DNA from: Amorphophallus konjac
Lineage: Eukaryota; Streptophyta; Magnoliopsida; Alismatales; Araceae
Reading direction: 5' to 3'
Length of the DNA stretch: 64,000 nt
Assembly (NCBI GenBank): GCA_022559845.1
Contig: CM040123.1
Location: 303,416,642-303,480,641, forward strand
Shown: in pieces, positions 1 through 11,617 of the stretch
Numbering within the stretch: position 1 is the first letter of the stretch
Layout of the letters: every line of letters begins with the position of its first letter
The notes under the pieces: generated by a model
The model's database searches: none
Told to the model about the DNA's origin: nothing
The model's input: only the letters and a program-made list of their open reading frames with translations
Made by a program: the position numbers and the translations under genes

Positions 1-791
1 GGGTAATACCGGATGCCCCATTGCTACAGATATTTGCTGAAGACCTGGAGAGAGTTAGCCTGGGCAGGCAAGAACAAGCTAGCGCACACAGAGAGGGTTT
101 CCTTGAAGGCTTGGGTCTGCCACTTTTACTACTGCCCGTTCTACTGTTATAATGAGTTTACCCGAGAAGGGATCCCTTTGGACCATTATACTCAAGTGGA
201 GATTCGATTTCAGCATTATGCCCGTTATATATATGCACCGAGAGAGAGGTGGAACCCACATGATCTCTTGGACATCACACATCTCGCCGCCTATTAAGCA
301 TACTGGCTTGCTACCTTTGTGGTACCCCAAGGGGAGGACGCAGTCTTGCACGCCGAGTTACTCTTCCCAACGTGTTTGTTGGCTTGTGGGCGGAGGCTAC
401 CCATTGCCCTTGCAGCCTTGGCCAATATTCATCATGGTTTCGGGGCGTTGACCACGCACACCTCCCTCAGGACAAGAGTTTCCTAATGCCGGCCCATTAT
501 CTGAACGCCTGGGTGGATTTGCTTTTCCCAGGCTTTCCCACCAGGGCCAAGATGGAGATATTTCTACACAGCTAGAGGGTGCCCGCCAGGCTATGGCTTT
601 TCTTCCAGGCAGATGCGGAGAGGGCCTAGGTTTCGCCTACTATTCTTTGCACTTTTGCCCCTTCCTTGTACAGGTGGGAGATGGGCTGGTTTACATGCTG
701 CCACATAGCCATAGCTGCCTCCCTTGGCCTTTGCTAAGTGGGTGCATAACACCCGCCCCACTGTTCTTGTTTTGCACAGGTCCAGTGTTAC
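1..791 (+). pseudogene. Decayed plant-mobile-domain-like coding fragment
   Basis: Several overlapping plus-strand frames read like one old protein broken by frameshifts and stops. One frame (13-297) gives a Trp/Tyr-rich stretch. The next frames contain LACGRRLPIALAALANI and HYLNAWVDLLFPGFP, a pattern I associate with the plant mobile domain (PMD, aminotransferase-like) proteins that occur both as host genes and inside plant retroelements. A possible intron acceptor (ttttgcacag) lies near 770-780, just before the retrotransposon LTR that cuts the sequence at 792. The N-terminus lies outside the window. The reading frame is not intact, so no functional product is expected. The family call rests on remembered motif style only; an unrelated retroelement ORF is possible. 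Confidence 0.35.
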
Positions 792-2257
792 TGTCACGCC
801 CCAAGCGCGGAAGATACCCGGAGATGCGCGACGTGTCTATATCAATCATGTCAATCAGAGTGGTCGTGTATTCGACACAAAGACAGAGATGCGCAAAATA
901 GCAAGATAACCCAATCCTTTATTTCATAATGGATAGACTATTACAAATCCAATACTCTGTTAAATAAAAAGGAAAAGAATACATAGTTGACTCAAGAAAC
1001 TATGGAAAAGACTAGACGACACTTGTAGAAGCTCTATCACTTTCACTCTTGACCATTCCCATCCGATTGACTTCCATCGTCGTCGGACTTACCTGAAAAG
1101 TAAAAAGGGACAAACGGAATGAGCGAACGCTCAGTAGGAAATTATATCTCAAGTACTAGCAAGTGGTTTAAGTAATTACATTTTCATGGATGCAATAAAG
1201 CTATGCATGCTCGCATGAAACGACAAGATAGAGAAAATGTAATATCAAGAAAATAAGATGAACTTAGTCATGAACTTCCAACAAGATAACAAGTTTATTC
1301 GAGATATTCAAGCAAGTACATTTAACAAGTCATGTCAAGAACTTTGGCTATCATGTATCAAGCAAGTAAATTACCCTTTTTCGGGCCACGCATTTCATTT
1401 CATGTCAAGTACGAGCCAAGTACAAGATGTGTGTGGAATGTCCAATCAAGCAAGTCAAGTACTCGGTATAATGCCAGATACCTTATCATTTTAACTCCCA
1501 TGGGCACAAGTACTTTCGGGTGCTCCTCCCAGGACCAGATCGGGCCCTATATGCGCAGGCATTTATCATGTGTTTTGACATCCACTCTTGTTTATATAGC
1601 CAATATAGAATTTCAATAATCAAGCTTGTAGACACGTATGACAACTTTGATAGAATAGAGTCCAAAATATGACAAAAGACATAGAATGGCGATAATAACG
1701 GTATAATCACGAGTTCGATAAAACTAGGTAGAATATGGTTCCCTTAACTTAGGTACCATGACAAATCAATATGGACATTCTTTATATAGAATTGAGGTCC
1801 ACATGAACATTAGATCAAAGGTAAGATACCCTCATTCTTATCATAGAATTGAGGTTTACAAGAACGACATGATATGGCATGATATCATCATCCCATTAAG
1901 AATTTCTTATGATATACTCTTTGTATAATCATAAGGGCCGGTATACCATGTTTCTTTAGATTGACATGGCAAAAACTGTGTAATGGGTTTTTAGGGTACA
2001 ACCAGCTCAGTCGGCCTTGAGGGAATCCAAGGCTACGAGGAGTCTTACGGAGGTCTCTATGACTAACTCGCTAGTCCAAAGGAACGGAATGTCCAATGGA
2101 GAGCTTGTATGTCAATGAGAGTTGAGTGTGATCGATAAATCAACATGAAACGTGGGACTATACTCACGGAGTGGAGAATAGTGCCGATATATATATATAT
2201 GTATAATATGAAACCATCGGTAATAGAATCAGGATAAAATCAGTTTACAGTAAAATA

Positions 2258-2628
2258 ACGACTTAGGTCAAGTCGTGTCTCAAGTAATTAACGCCTAACA
2301 GAAGGGCGTTTACATATATTGCCAATTTGCAGAATTTCCATTATTTCACTAATTTATCAAAAACACGCCTTTCCTGGGGGCGTTTCTTCAAAGTTGACGA
2401 CTGCAGAGGCAGGCGTCTCATCATTTACATATTCGACAGGATATAATTATTCTCAGAAATTTATCAAAAACGCGCCCTTGGAAGGGGCGTTACTTTCTAA
2501 TTCCATTTTACAGAATATGTGAATTTCAGGTTTTTAACAGATACACGCCCTAGGAAGGGGCGTTACTTTTCAGATTCACGCCTTGTACTGGGGCGTTAGA
2601 ATATGGAAAACGACTTTGTCAAAGTCGT
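2258..2628 (-). repeat. Hairpin cluster III of LTR 1 (eight inverted repeats)
   Basis: Eight imperfect palindromes of about 20 bp are spaced through AT-rich DNA. The first is ACGACTT (2258-2264) with AAGTCGT (2270-2276). The second is AACGCC (2290-2295) with GGCGTT (2305-2310). The last is ACGACTTT (2610-2617) with AAAGTCGT (2621-2628). Most share arms ACGCC/GGCGT with an unrelated loop of 3-10 nt. In the coding direction this cluster lies downstream of the TATA box, so it should be transcribed. Confidence 0.9.
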
Positions 2629-2793
2629 GAATTTCAAGGGATTTACGATATTTCGAGAGACAGTAGACATGTCATGGCAGTACAATTTAACAGGAATTCA
2701 CAGAGTCATGCAAGATATTAAAATCAATATTTCATATGTATTGTAATTTTTAAACAGGATCAATTATTAATCACATGCGATTCTTATGAAATT

Positions 2794-2880
2794 AACGCCT
2801 GCGTAGAGGGCGTCAAATATTAAATTGACGACCACTAGTATGGTCGTTTCTTTTAAATTAGCGCCCTAATCAAGGGCGTT
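2794..2880 (-). repeat. Hairpin cluster II of LTR 1 (three inverted repeats)
   Basis: Three consecutive inverted repeats sit within 90 bp. They are AACGCC (2794-2799)/GGCGT (2809-2813), ACGACCA (2828-2834)/TGGTCGT (2841-2847) and GCGCCCT (2861-2867)/AGGGCGT (2873-2879). The middle one replaces the C-G pair of its neighbours by an A-T pair and keeps the stem, so both arms changed together. Confidence 0.9.
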
Positions 2881-3352
2881 TCTTTCAAAATATTTCAGAA
2901 AACGCAAGAAAACTATAATAATCATATGCATGACATGCTTATATATATATATATCTTGCATTAATTTCATTTGGGCTACAGTAACTTGAGAAAACCTACC
3001 TTAAAAATAGATTTGGAGATGACCGGTGAATAACTTGAGAAGAACACCTTCGACAGGAAGAAGGAAGATTTTAGTTGATGAATATGACGGAGATGATAGC
3101 CTTCAATCAACCTGTAGGAAAAGAGAGGAAGGAATATGAAGATATGAAATCAATCTTCACAGGTATATGGTGAAGAACATACCTTGTTCTTTCACGTACG
3201 CCACCTTACAGACCTATAACAGAATCAGATGAAGAACATTAGTTCTTCATGTAATAGAAGCAGAAAAATAAAAGAATAGAGGAACCGTTTTTTCTTCACG
3301 TACCTAACAGCAGACGTTCGATCAAATGGGTTTTAGGGTTCGATCGAACATG

Positions 3353-3363
3353 TTATTTATAGG
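3353..3363 (-). promoter_or_regulatory. TATA box of LTR 1
   Basis: The minus strand reads CCTATAAATAA. A perfect 12 bp palindrome GTTCGATCGAAC lies next to it at 3338-3349. The box sits about 0.5 kb into the LTR, between hairpin clusters I and II. Identity as the element's promoter is inferred from the consensus and the position. The same box recurs in LTR 2 at 11031-11041. Confidence 0.65.
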
Positions 3364-3504
3364 ATTTTGGAAGTCCTAACAAGAGTAGTGTTTGATTGAG
3401 GGTAATATATCCTTAATAGAGTCCTTACTCTAATAGACACTTACTAGATTAGGTTAATCTTTCCTTGGATAAGTTCTGGGTTCGATCGGGTCACGAACTG
3501 AATT

Positions 3505-3741
3505 AACGCCTTTGGTAAGGGCGTGTATTCGTTAATTGACGCCTTACTTTAGGGCGTTTCTTAAAAAGCGCCTTGAAAAAGGGCGTTTCGTGTTTTAAAA
3601 CACGCCCAAGATAGAGGCGTTTCTTTTACTTACCCATTTGGTCGCATGAGAACTGACGACCGCATGTGTGGGCGTCCTTTCTTTAGTCACGCCATGGGTA
3701 GAGGCGTTTCTTTATAAATTAACGCCTTAATAAGAGGCGTT
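3505..3741 (-). repeat. Hairpin cluster I of LTR 1, upstream of the TATA box (seven inverted repeats)
   Basis: Seven inverted repeats with arms ACGCC/GGCGT or variants run from AACGCC at 3505 to AACGCCT (3721-3727)/AGGCGTT (3735-3741). In the coding direction the cluster starts about 115 bp inside the LTR and ends about 140 bp before the TATA box. It therefore lies in the U3 promoter region. One unit (GACGACC/GGGCGTC) carries a mismatch in the arm, showing that the copies are drifting. Confidence 0.9.
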
Positions 3742-3856
3742 ATTTTTTAATTTGTTTTATTTCGTCCAATTAACCCTATTCCTTTTATATATATATTACT
3801 TCTGTAATATATATGTTTTAATTCATTTCAATTATTCATTTATTAGGGTTGCTACA

Positions 3857-3869
3857 CCCTCCCCCACTT
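3857..3869 (-). other. Polypurine tract of the chromovirus
   Basis: The minus strand reads AAGTGGGGGAGGG and abuts the TGTAG start of LTR 1. This is the plus-strand DNA primer position of an LTR retrotransposon. The same tract is found at 11535-11547 beside LTR 2. Confidence 0.85.
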
Positions 3870-3939
3870 AAAAAGAATTTGGTCCCCAAATTCAATATAT
3901 ATATAATTATACACGCGGAGAGTGTAGGACATATACCTC

Positions 3940-6663
3940 TTAGAATAACTCGGGAAATCGTTTCTTCATTGATTCCTCGGTCTCCCATGTCGCTTCGCGT
4001 TCAAGATTCTTATTCCATTGCACCTTGATCATGGGAATAACCTTATTCCTTAGAGCTCGTATTTCTCGATCTAATATCTTCAAGGGCCTCTGTTCATATG
4101 TGAGATCTTTCTGGATCACCAGATCTCCATGCTCAATAATATGTGACGGATCGTGCACATACTTCTTCAACATAGATATGTGAAATACATTGTGTACCTC
4201 GGACAACTGAGGAGGCAACGCGATGCGATAAGCAACCTCGCCAACTCTTTCGAGTACCTCAAATGGTCCGATGAATCTTGGCGTAAGCTTGCCCTTAACA
4301 CCAAATCTTCGTATGCCACGTCCAGGGGATATTTTAAGAAATACATGATCTCCGATTTGGAATTCAAGATCTCTTCTTCTTGTATCTGCATAAGCCTTTT
4401 GCCTGGTCTGAGCAACTTGTAATCTTTCCCTGATTACTTGTATCTTCTCGGTTGTATCCCTTACCATGTCTGGACCTAATAGTTGTTTCTCTCCAACTTC
4501 GTTCCAACATATGGGAGATCGGCAACTCCTTCCGTATAAGGCTTCGAAAGGTGCCATTTGGATACTAGCTTGGTAGCTATTATTATATGCAAATTCAACT
4601 AAAGGTAAGTGGTCATGCCAGCTTCCTCCAAAGTCAATAATGCATGCTCTCAGCATATCTTCAACAACTTGATTAGTTCGCTCGGTCTGACCATCCGTTT
4701 GTGGGTGAAAAGCAGTACTAAAGTTGAGCCTTGTCCCCAACGAATGTTGTAATCCCTTCCAAAAATGAGAAGTAAAACGGGGATCCCTATCAGACACGAT
4801 TGAGACAGGAATTCCATGTATCCTGACTATTTCTTTAATGTATAGTGCAGCTAGCACATCAATCGACCATCGGCTTTTGATTGGCAAGAAATGTGCCGAT
4901 TTAGTCAATCGGTCAATGATAACCCAGATTCCATCATGTCCTCCTTTAGATTTAGACAAACCCATGATGAAGTCCATACCAATATCCTCCCATTTCCACT
5001 TAGGAATATCTAGAGGATGTAGTTTTCCCGCAGGCTTTTGGTGTTCCGCCTTGACCTGTTGGCACGTGAGACAGCGTGATACATAGTCTGCTATTTCTCT
5101 TTTCATATTAGGCCACCAAAAGTTCCTCTTTATATCTTGGTACATTTTGGTTGATCCTGGATGAATAGTGTACCTTGATCGGTGAGCTTCATCTAAGATC
5201 TTCTTCTTTAATTCCGGACAATCGGGTATACAAGTTCTATCTTTGAACGATAATCTTCCATCAGAAGTTAGTTGAAAATCAGATTGTCCTTCTAATCTGC
5301 CTTTGATTTCTACTAACATAGGATCATCATCCTGAAGTGTTTGTATTTCAGATAACAATTCTGACTGTATGCTTACATGAGATAGTGTGACAAATTTGGA
5401 TTCCATGTCCAAGCTTATATTGAGCTCAGAGAATTGTTCAAGTAACCTCCATTCTTGTATCATACAATTTGCTATCATTGCTCTCGGCTTTCGACTAAGG
5501 GCATCAGCAACATAATTACCCTTTCCGGGATGGTATTGTATATTGAAGTCGAAATCCTTGAGATATTCTAGCCAGCGTCTTTGTCTCATGTTTAGCTCCT
5601 TTTGTGAAAATAGATATTTGAGACTTTTGTGATCGGAGTATACAGTGAACTGTACTCCATAGAGATAGTGTCTCCATATCTTTAGGGCAAATACTACCGC
5701 GGCCAGTTCTAAATCATGGACGGGGTAATTCTCCTCATGCTTCTTCAGTTGACGAGAAGAGTATGCTATGACCTTCCCATGTTGCATTAGAACACATCCG
5801 AGGCCAATGCCAGAAGCATCAGTGTAGACCTCGAATTTCTCTCCTTCAATTCGTAGGGCTAAGACCGGAGCTGTGGTGAGATGATCCTTGAGAGTTTGGA
5901 AACTGCTTTCACATTCCTCACTCCATTCATATCGGATCTCCTTACGAGTTAATCTTGTAAGTGGTACGGCGATCTTAGAGAAATCTTTGATAAATCGCCG
6001 ATAATAGCCTGCAAGACCTAAGAAACTTCTGATCTCGCTTGCATTAGTGGGTCTCTCCCAGTTTCTCACAGCTTCAACTTTTGACGGATCCACAGATAAA
6101 CCGTCCTTGGATATGACATGTCCGAGAAAAGCCACTTCTTCAAGCCAGAACTCGCATTTGCTGAGTTTAGCATATAATTGATTTGTCCTCAAGACTTGCA
6201 ATGCAATCCTCAAATGCTCTTCATGTTCTTCCTTAGTCTTAGAATATATCAATATATCATCGATGAAGACTACTATGAATTGATCCAAGTAAGGCCTGAA
6301 TATGCTATTCATTAACTGCATAAAGGCAGCAGGGGCATTTGTTAGTCCAAAAGGCATAACAACAAATTCGTAATGGCCATACCTGCTTCTGAATGCGGTC
6401 TTGTGAATGTCATCATCTTTGATCCTTAATTGATGATATCCCGACCGGAGATCAATCTTGGAGAAATATTTGGATCCTGAAATCTGATCAAACAATTCAT
6501 CGATTCTCGGCAGTGGATACTTGTTCTTGATAGTAAGATGATTCAACTGTCGATAGTCAATACACAATCTCATGGATCCATCCTTCTTCTTTACAAATAA
6601 GACTGGTGCTCCCCACGGGGAAGTACTTGGTCTAATAAACCCTTTTCGGATTAGTTCCATCAA
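3940..6663 (-). CDS. Chromovirus pol: reverse transcriptase, RNase H, integrase, chromodomain
   Basis: This 907-residue frame carries the replication and integration enzymes of the retrotransposon. RT motifs include the catalytic FIDD at residues 133-136. RNase H begins around VYTDASG (about residue 278). The integrase zinc finger (H-x-H...CLTCQQ) lies near 500-540, followed by the catalytic core with DGQTERTNQ and YNNSYQ. A chromodomain ends the protein, with ILD, LRNK, KVQW and TWETEESM signatures at about 855-900. The frame is continuous with gag-protease upstream, except for one amber codon at 6664-6666. There is no other internal stop, so the enzyme is probably intact if that stop is read through or is absent in sister copies. 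Product roles follow from the family. Confidence 0.93.
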   Translation of the reverse strand: MMELIRKGFIRPSTSPWGAPVLFVKKKDGSMRLCIDYRQLNHLTIKNKYPLPRIDELFDQISGSKYFSKIDLRSGYHQLRIKDDDIHKTAFRSRYGHYEFVVMPFGLTNAPAAFMQLMNSIFRPYLDQFIVVFIDDILIYSKTKEEHEEHLRIALQVLRTNQLYAKLSKCEFWLEEVAFLGHVISKDGLSVDPSKVEAVRNWERPTNASEIRSFLGLAGYYRRFIKDFSKIAVPLTRLTRKEIRYEWSEECESSFQTLKDHLTTAPVLALRIEGEKFEVYTDASGIGLGCVLMQHGKVIAYSSRQLKKHEENYPVHDLELAAVVFALKIWRHYLYGVQFTVYSDHKSLKYLFSQKELNMRQRRWLEYLKDFDFNIQYHPGKGNYVADALSRKPRAMIANCMIQEWRLLEQFSELNISLDMESKFVTLSHVSIQSELLSEIQTLQDDDPMLVEIKGRLEGQSDFQLTSDGRLSFKDRTCIPDCPELKKKILDEAHRSRYTIHPGSTKMYQDIKRNFWWPNMKREIADYVSRCLTCQQVKAEHQKPAGKLHPLDIPKWKWEDIGMDFIMGLSKSKGGHDGIWVIIDRLTKSAHFLPIKSRWSIDVLAALYIKEIVRIHGIPVSIVSDRDPRFTSHFWKGLQHSLGTRLNFSTAFHPQTDGQTERTNQVVEDMLRACIIDFGGSWHDHLPLVEFAYNNSYQASIQMAPFEALYGRSCRSPICWNEVGEKQLLGPDMVRDTTEKIQVIRERLQVAQTRQKAYADTRRRDLEFQIGDHVFLKISPGRGIRRFGVKGKLTPRFIGPFEVLERVGEVAYRIALPPQLSEVHNVFHISMLKKYVHDPSHIIEHGDLVIQKDLTYEQRPLKILDREIRALRNKVIPMIKVQWNKNLEREATWETEESMKKRFPELF

Positions 6664-8292
6664 CTACTCCTTCAACTCCTTGAGTTCAGCAGGGGACATT
6701 CTATATGGTGCCTTTGAAACCGGACCAGCACCAGGGACTAAGTCGATGGTAAAGGCCACATCTCTTTGCGGGGGTAATCCCGGCAATTCTTCCGGAAATA
6801 CGTCTGGAAATTCTCGTACTACTTGAACGTCTTCTATCTTGGTTTCCTTAGCTTCTTTAATAGTGACAAAAGCAAGGAAGGATACACATCCTTTCTTGAC
6901 GAGCTTGCTTGCTCGAAGAGCCGAAATAAGAGGGGATTTGCTTCGACTCTTAGGACTAGTATAAGTCAGTTCCGGAAATTCCTTGAAAACAATCTTGCTA
7001 TCACGGCAATCAACCGTTGCCTGGTATTTGGATAACCAATCTGCTCCTAGTATAACATCATATTCTTTTAGATCTAAGCAGATAAGATCAATAGGAAAAT
7101 TCTTTCCTCGAACCAACACCTCACAGTTTTGGTAATGATGCGTGATATCCGTCTCGTTTCCGAGAGGAGTAGACAACACTATTTTCATCCATTCTGGTTC
7201 TAGAGGTAATGGGTCAGCAAACTTCTTGGAAATAATGGAATGCGATGCACCCGTATCAAATAAGACATGTGCATATTTGGAACAAATTTTTAATGTACCT
7301 TCCACCAATCCGCCTTCTTCTTCTGGTTCGGTCTCTTGGATTGCATGAAGACGCGCGTTCCTTGTCACTGGGCGTTTACCCTCACCGTCTTGGTCATTCA
7401 TTAATGGACAATCGGGAATCCGATGTTCACGACTCCCACAACGGAGACATGCTCCTAATTTCCTCCAGCATTCTTCTGTTTTGTGACCAGCCTTGTCACA
7501 ATGCTTGCATACTACGTTTGAAGGGGTAGTGGTGATAGAGAAAGGCTTGGATTTCTTGTACTTCTGATCTTGAGAGGAAGAACCTCCATTATTGGGCCTC
7601 TTCTTAAAGTTGGGTTTAAAAGAACCCGAACTTGTGACTTGCTCCTTTTTGTCTTTCCCACGGATCCTATCAGATAGTTCCGTGGCATCTTCAAGCAACT
7701 GAGCTCGGCGCACTATTTCAGTATAAACTTGAATATCCATAGGCGCCAGTTGAGTAATGTAGTGGGGCCTAAGCCCATTAAGAAATCTACGGGCTTTCAT
7801 CTTTTCCGTGCCAATTAAATGCTTAGCATATCTAGACAGTCTAGAGAACTGTGCTTCATAATCAGCCACCGATAAAGATCTTTGCTTTAATGCGGCAAAT
7901 TCGGCGGCCTTCTTTTCCTGGACCCTATCAGAGAAATATTTGGCGTTGAAATATTCAACGAATTCTCCCCATGTAACTTGAGTTGGGTCAATTGTAGCTT
8001 CAATCGACTCCCACCAGCATCTAGCATCCTTTTCTAACTGGAAAGTAGCTAATAAGACTTTGTCCTGATCCGTGCATTGCATAACACGGAATATACGTTC
8101 AATCTCCCGAACCCAATGCTCGGCATCGTCTGGATCGGTCGATCCCATGAACTTCGGGGGATTCATATTCTTGAATGCTTGGTGTAAGCTTCCAGCTCGT
8201 GGAGCACCACCTTGTGCTACCTGTTGTAGCACTTGGGTCATCCCTTGAAGGGTACGCTGCATGTTGCGCCATTGAGCACGTTCGGCAGCCAT
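6664..8292 (-). CDS. Chromovirus gag-protease
   Basis: This is a 542-residue capsid and protease frame. It starts MAAERAQW, has a retrotrans_gag domain (FMGSTDPDDAEHWV, KDARCWWES, WGEFVEYFNAKYF), then two zinc knuckles (CKHCDKAGHKTEEC and CLRCGSREHRIPDC). A retropepsin domain follows with the active site DTGAS (LFDTGASHSIIS). It ends ELKELKE followed by TAG. Related elements normally continue here without a stop into RT, so the TAG is probably a CAG-to-TAG change, though programmed readthrough cannot be excluded. The start is the first ATG after the leader and gives full gag length. Confidence 0.93.
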   Translation of the reverse strand: MAAERAQWRNMQRTLQGMTQVLQQVAQGGAPRAGSLHQAFKNMNPPKFMGSTDPDDAEHWVREIERIFRVMQCTDQDKVLLATFQLEKDARCWWESIEATIDPTQVTWGEFVEYFNAKYFSDRVQEKKAAEFAALKQRSLSVADYEAQFSRLSRYAKHLIGTEKMKARRFLNGLRPHYITQLAPMDIQVYTEIVRRAQLLEDATELSDRIRGKDKKEQVTSSGSFKPNFKKRPNNGGSSSQDQKYKKSKPFSITTTPSNVVCKHCDKAGHKTEECWRKLGACLRCGSREHRIPDCPLMNDQDGEGKRPVTRNARLHAIQETEPEEEGGLVEGTLKICSKYAHVLFDTGASHSIISKKFADPLPLEPEWMKIVLSTPLGNETDITHHYQNCEVLVRGKNFPIDLICLDLKEYDVILGADWLSKYQATVDCRDSKIVFKEFPELTYTSPKSRSKSPLISALRASKLVKKGCVSFLAFVTIKEAKETKIEDVQVVREFPDVFPEELPGLPPQRDVAFTIDLVPGAGPVSKAPYRMSPAELKELKE

Positions 8293-8442
8293 TATCCTAC
8301 AATTATAATAGCTATGTTAGTATTATATCATTATGATCTTATAAAGGACTCATTGATCATTTAACCCTTGGTTCTACCCACTCTCACTTGGTTAAAGGTT
8401 TTGAAACCTATCCTTGGACTTGGGTTTCCTAGGAATTGAATA

Positions 8443-8460
8443 CCTTAGGCTCTGATACCA
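8443..8460 (-). other. Primer binding site, tRNA-iMet type
   Basis: On the minus strand TGGTATCAGAGC, followed by CTAAGG, lies 7 nt (gtctttg) after the LTR end at 8468. The first 12 bases match the 3' end of plant initiator tRNA-Met, the usual primer of this lineage. The 150 bp between here and the gag start is the untranslated leader. Confidence 0.9.
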
Positions 8461-8467
8461 CAAAGAC

Positions 8468-11400
8468 TGTCACGCCCCGAGCGCGGAAGATACCCGGAGA
8501 TGCGCGACGTGTCTATATCAATCATGTCAATCAGAGTGGTCGTGTATTCGACACAAAGACAGAGATGCGCAAAATAGCAAGATAACCCAATCCTTTATTT
8601 CATAATGGATAGACTATTACAAATCCAATACTCTGTTAAATAAAAAGGAAAAGAATACATAGTTGACTCAAGAAACTATGGAAAAGACTAGACGACACTT
8701 GTAGAAGCTCTATCACTTTCACTCTTGACCATTCCCATCCGATTGACTTCCATCGTCGTCGGACTTGCCTGAAAAGTAAAAAGGGACAAACGGAATGAGC
8801 GAACGCTCAGTAGGAAATTATATCTCAAGTACTAGCAAGTGGTTTAAGTAATTACATTTTCATGGATGCAATAAAGCTATGCATGCTCGCATGAAACGAC
8901 AATATAGAGAAAATGTAATATCAAGAAAATAAGATGAACTTAGTCATGAACTTCCAACAAGATAACAAGTTTATTCGAGATATTCAAGCAAGTACATTTA
9001 ACAAGTCATGTCAAGAACTTTGGCTATCATGTATCAAGCAAGTAAATTACCCTTTTTCGGGCCACGCATTTCATTTCATGTCAAGTACGAGCCAAGTACA
9101 AGATGTGTGTGGAATGTCCAATCAAGCAAGTCAAGTACTCGGTATAATACCAGATACCTTATCATTTTAACTCCCATGGGCACAAGTACTTTCGGGTGCT
9201 CCTCCCAGGACCAGATCGGGCCCTATATGCGCAGGCATTTATCATGTGTTTTGACATCCACTCTTGTTTATATAGCCAATATAGAATTTCAATAATCAAG
9301 CTTGTAGACACGTATGACAACTTTGATAGAATAGAGTCCAAAATATGACAAAAGACATAGAATGGCGATAATAACGGTATAATCACGAGTTCGATAAAAC
9401 TAGGTAGAATATGGTTCCCTTAACTTAGGTACCATGACAAATCAATATGGACATTCTTTATATAGAATTGAGGTCCACATGAACATTAGATCAAAGGTAA
9501 GATACCCTCATTCTTATCATAGAATTGAGGTTTACAAGAACGACATGATATGGCATGATATCATCATCCCATTAAGAATTTCTTATGATATACTCTTTGT
9601 ATAATCATAAGGGCCGGTATACCATGTTTCTTTAGATTGACATGGCAAAAACTGTGTAATGGGTTTTTAGGGTACAACCAGCTCAGTCGGCCTTGAGGGA
9701 ATCCAAGGCTACGAGGAGTCTTACGGAGGTCTCTATGACTAACTCGCTAGTCCAAAGGAACGGAATGTCCAATGGAGAGCTTGTATGTCAATGAGAGTTG
9801 AGTGTGATCGATAAATCAACATGAAACGTGGGACTATACTCACGGAGTGGAGAATAGTGCCGATATATATATATATATGTATAATATGAAACCATCGGTA
9901 ATAGAATCAGGATAAAATCAGTTTACAGTAAAATAACGACTTAGGTCAAGTCGTGTCTCAAGTAATTAACGCCTAACAGAAGGGCGTTTACATATATTGC
10001 CAATTTGCAGAATTTCCATTATTTCACTAATTTATCAAAAACACGCCTTTCCTGGGGGCGTTTCTTCAAAGTTGACGACTGCAGAGGCAGGCGTCTCATC
10101 ATTTACATATTCGACAGGATATAATTATTCTCAGAAATTTATCAAAAACGCGCCCTTGGAAGGGGCGTTACTTTCTAATTCCATTTTACAGAATATGTGA
10201 ATTTCAGGTTTTTAACAGATACACGCCCTAGGAAGGGGCGTTACTTTTCAGATTCACGCCTTGTACTGGGGCGTTAGAATATGGAAAACGACTTTGTCAA
10301 AGTCGTGAATTTCAAGGGATTTACGATATTTCGAGAGACAGTAGACATGTCATGGCAGTACAATTTAACAGGAATTCACAGAGTCATGCAAGATATTAAA
10401 ATCAATATTTCATATGTATTGTAATTTTTAAACAGGATCAATTATTAATCACATGCGATTCTTATGAAATTAACGCCTGCGTAGAGGGCGTCAAATATTA
10501 AATTGACGACCACTAGTATGGTCGTTTCTTTTAAATTAGCGCCCTAATCAAGGGCGTTTCTTTCAAAATATTTCAGAAAACGCAAGAAAACTATAATAAT
10601 CATATGCATGACATGCTTATATATATATATATCTTGCATTAATTTCATTTGGGCTACAGTAACTTGAGAAAACCTACCTTAAAAATAGATTTGGAGATGA
10701 CCGGTGAATAACTTGAGAAGAACACCTTCGACAGGAAGAAGGAAGATTTTAGTTGATGAATATGACGGAGATGATAGCCTTCAATCAACCTGTAGGAAAA
10801 GAGAGGAAGGAATATGAAGATATGAAATCAATCTTCACAGGTATATGGTGAAGAACATACCTTGTTCTTTCACGTACGCCACCTTACAGACCTATAACAG
10901 AATCAGATGAAGAACATTAGTTCTTCATGTAATAGAAGCAGAAAAATAAAAGAATAGAGGAACCGTTTTTTCTTCACGTACCTAGCAGCAGACGTTCGAT
11001 CAAATGGGTTTTAGGGTTCGATCGAACATGTTATTTATAGGATTTTGGAAGTCCTAACAAGAGTAGTGTTTGATTGAGGGTAATATATCCTTAATAGAGT
11101 CCTTACTCTAATAGACACTTACTAGATTAGGTTAATCTTTCCTTGGATAAGTTCTGGGTTCGATCGGGTCACGAACTGAATTAACGCCTTTGGTAAGGGC
11201 GTGTATTCGTTAATTGACGCCTTACTTTAGGGCGTTTCTTAAAAAGCGCCTTGAAAAAGGGCGTTTCGTGTTTTAAAACACGCCCAAGATAGAGGCGTTT
11301 CTTTTACTTACCCATTTGGTCGCATGAGAACTGACGACCGCATGTGTGGGCGTCCTTTCTTTAGTCACGCCATGGGTAGAGGCGTTTCTTTATAAATTAA

Positions 11401-11534
11401 CGCCTTAATAAGAGGCGTTATTTTTTAATTTGTTTTATTTCGTCCAATTAACCCTATTCCTTTTATATATATATTACTTCTGTAATATATATGTTTTAAT
11501 TCATTTCAATTATTCATTTATTAGGGTTGCTACA
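8468..11534 (-). repeat. LTR 2 of the tandem chromovirus (5' LTR of the full interior)
   Basis: It is a 3.07 kb near-identical copy of LTR 1, offset by 7676-7678 bp. Differences seen include A/G at 8479, one more AT step near 9870, and single changes near 8766, 8902, 9149 and 10985. It is shared by two interiors: the complete one to its left and a truncated one to its right. Confidence 0.93.
9936..11419 (-). repeat. Hairpin clusters III, II and I of LTR 2
   Basis: The same 18 inverted repeats as in LTR 1 recur here. Cluster III spans 9936-10306, cluster II 10472-10558 and cluster I 11183-11419. The TATA box is at 11031-11041 on the minus strand, between clusters I and II. Confidence 0.9.
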
Positions 11535-11617
11535 CCCTCCCCCACTTAAAAAGAATTTGGTCCCCAAATTCAATATATATATAATTATACACGCGGAGAG
11601 TGTAGGACATATACCTC

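Larger units (their letters stand above)
792..3856 (-). repeat. LTR 1 of the tandem chromovirus (3' LTR in coding direction)
   Basis: On the minus strand it begins TGTAGCAACCC next to the polypurine tract and ends GGGCGTGACA, so it has TG...CA ends. It is about 3.07 kb, which is long for a plant LTR. It contains three clusters of short inverted repeats (described separately), a TATA box on the minus strand, and a short AT microsatellite near 2190 that differs in length from LTR 2. The small open frames inside it recur unchanged in LTR 2 and have no family resemblance, so I treat them as chance. Confidence 0.93.

Noticed and set aside
1258..1710. Small ORFs repeated at 8934-9386
   Set aside because: They lie inside the LTR and recur only because the LTR does; no family similarity and no retroelement role.
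2258..2880. CRISPR-like array
   Set aside because: Repeats are inverted repeats with variable arms and loops, spacing is irregular, and the context is a plant LTR; no cas genes exist.
4153..5086. Plus-strand ORFs opposite pol
   Set aside because: They are antisense shadows of the conserved pol frame and recur at 11831-12764 for the same reason.
8443..8460. tRNA gene suggested by TGGTATCAGAGC
   Set aside because: Only the 3' tRNA-complementary segment is present, next to an LTR end; no cloverleaf. The same applies at 45149-45163 and 52175-52190.
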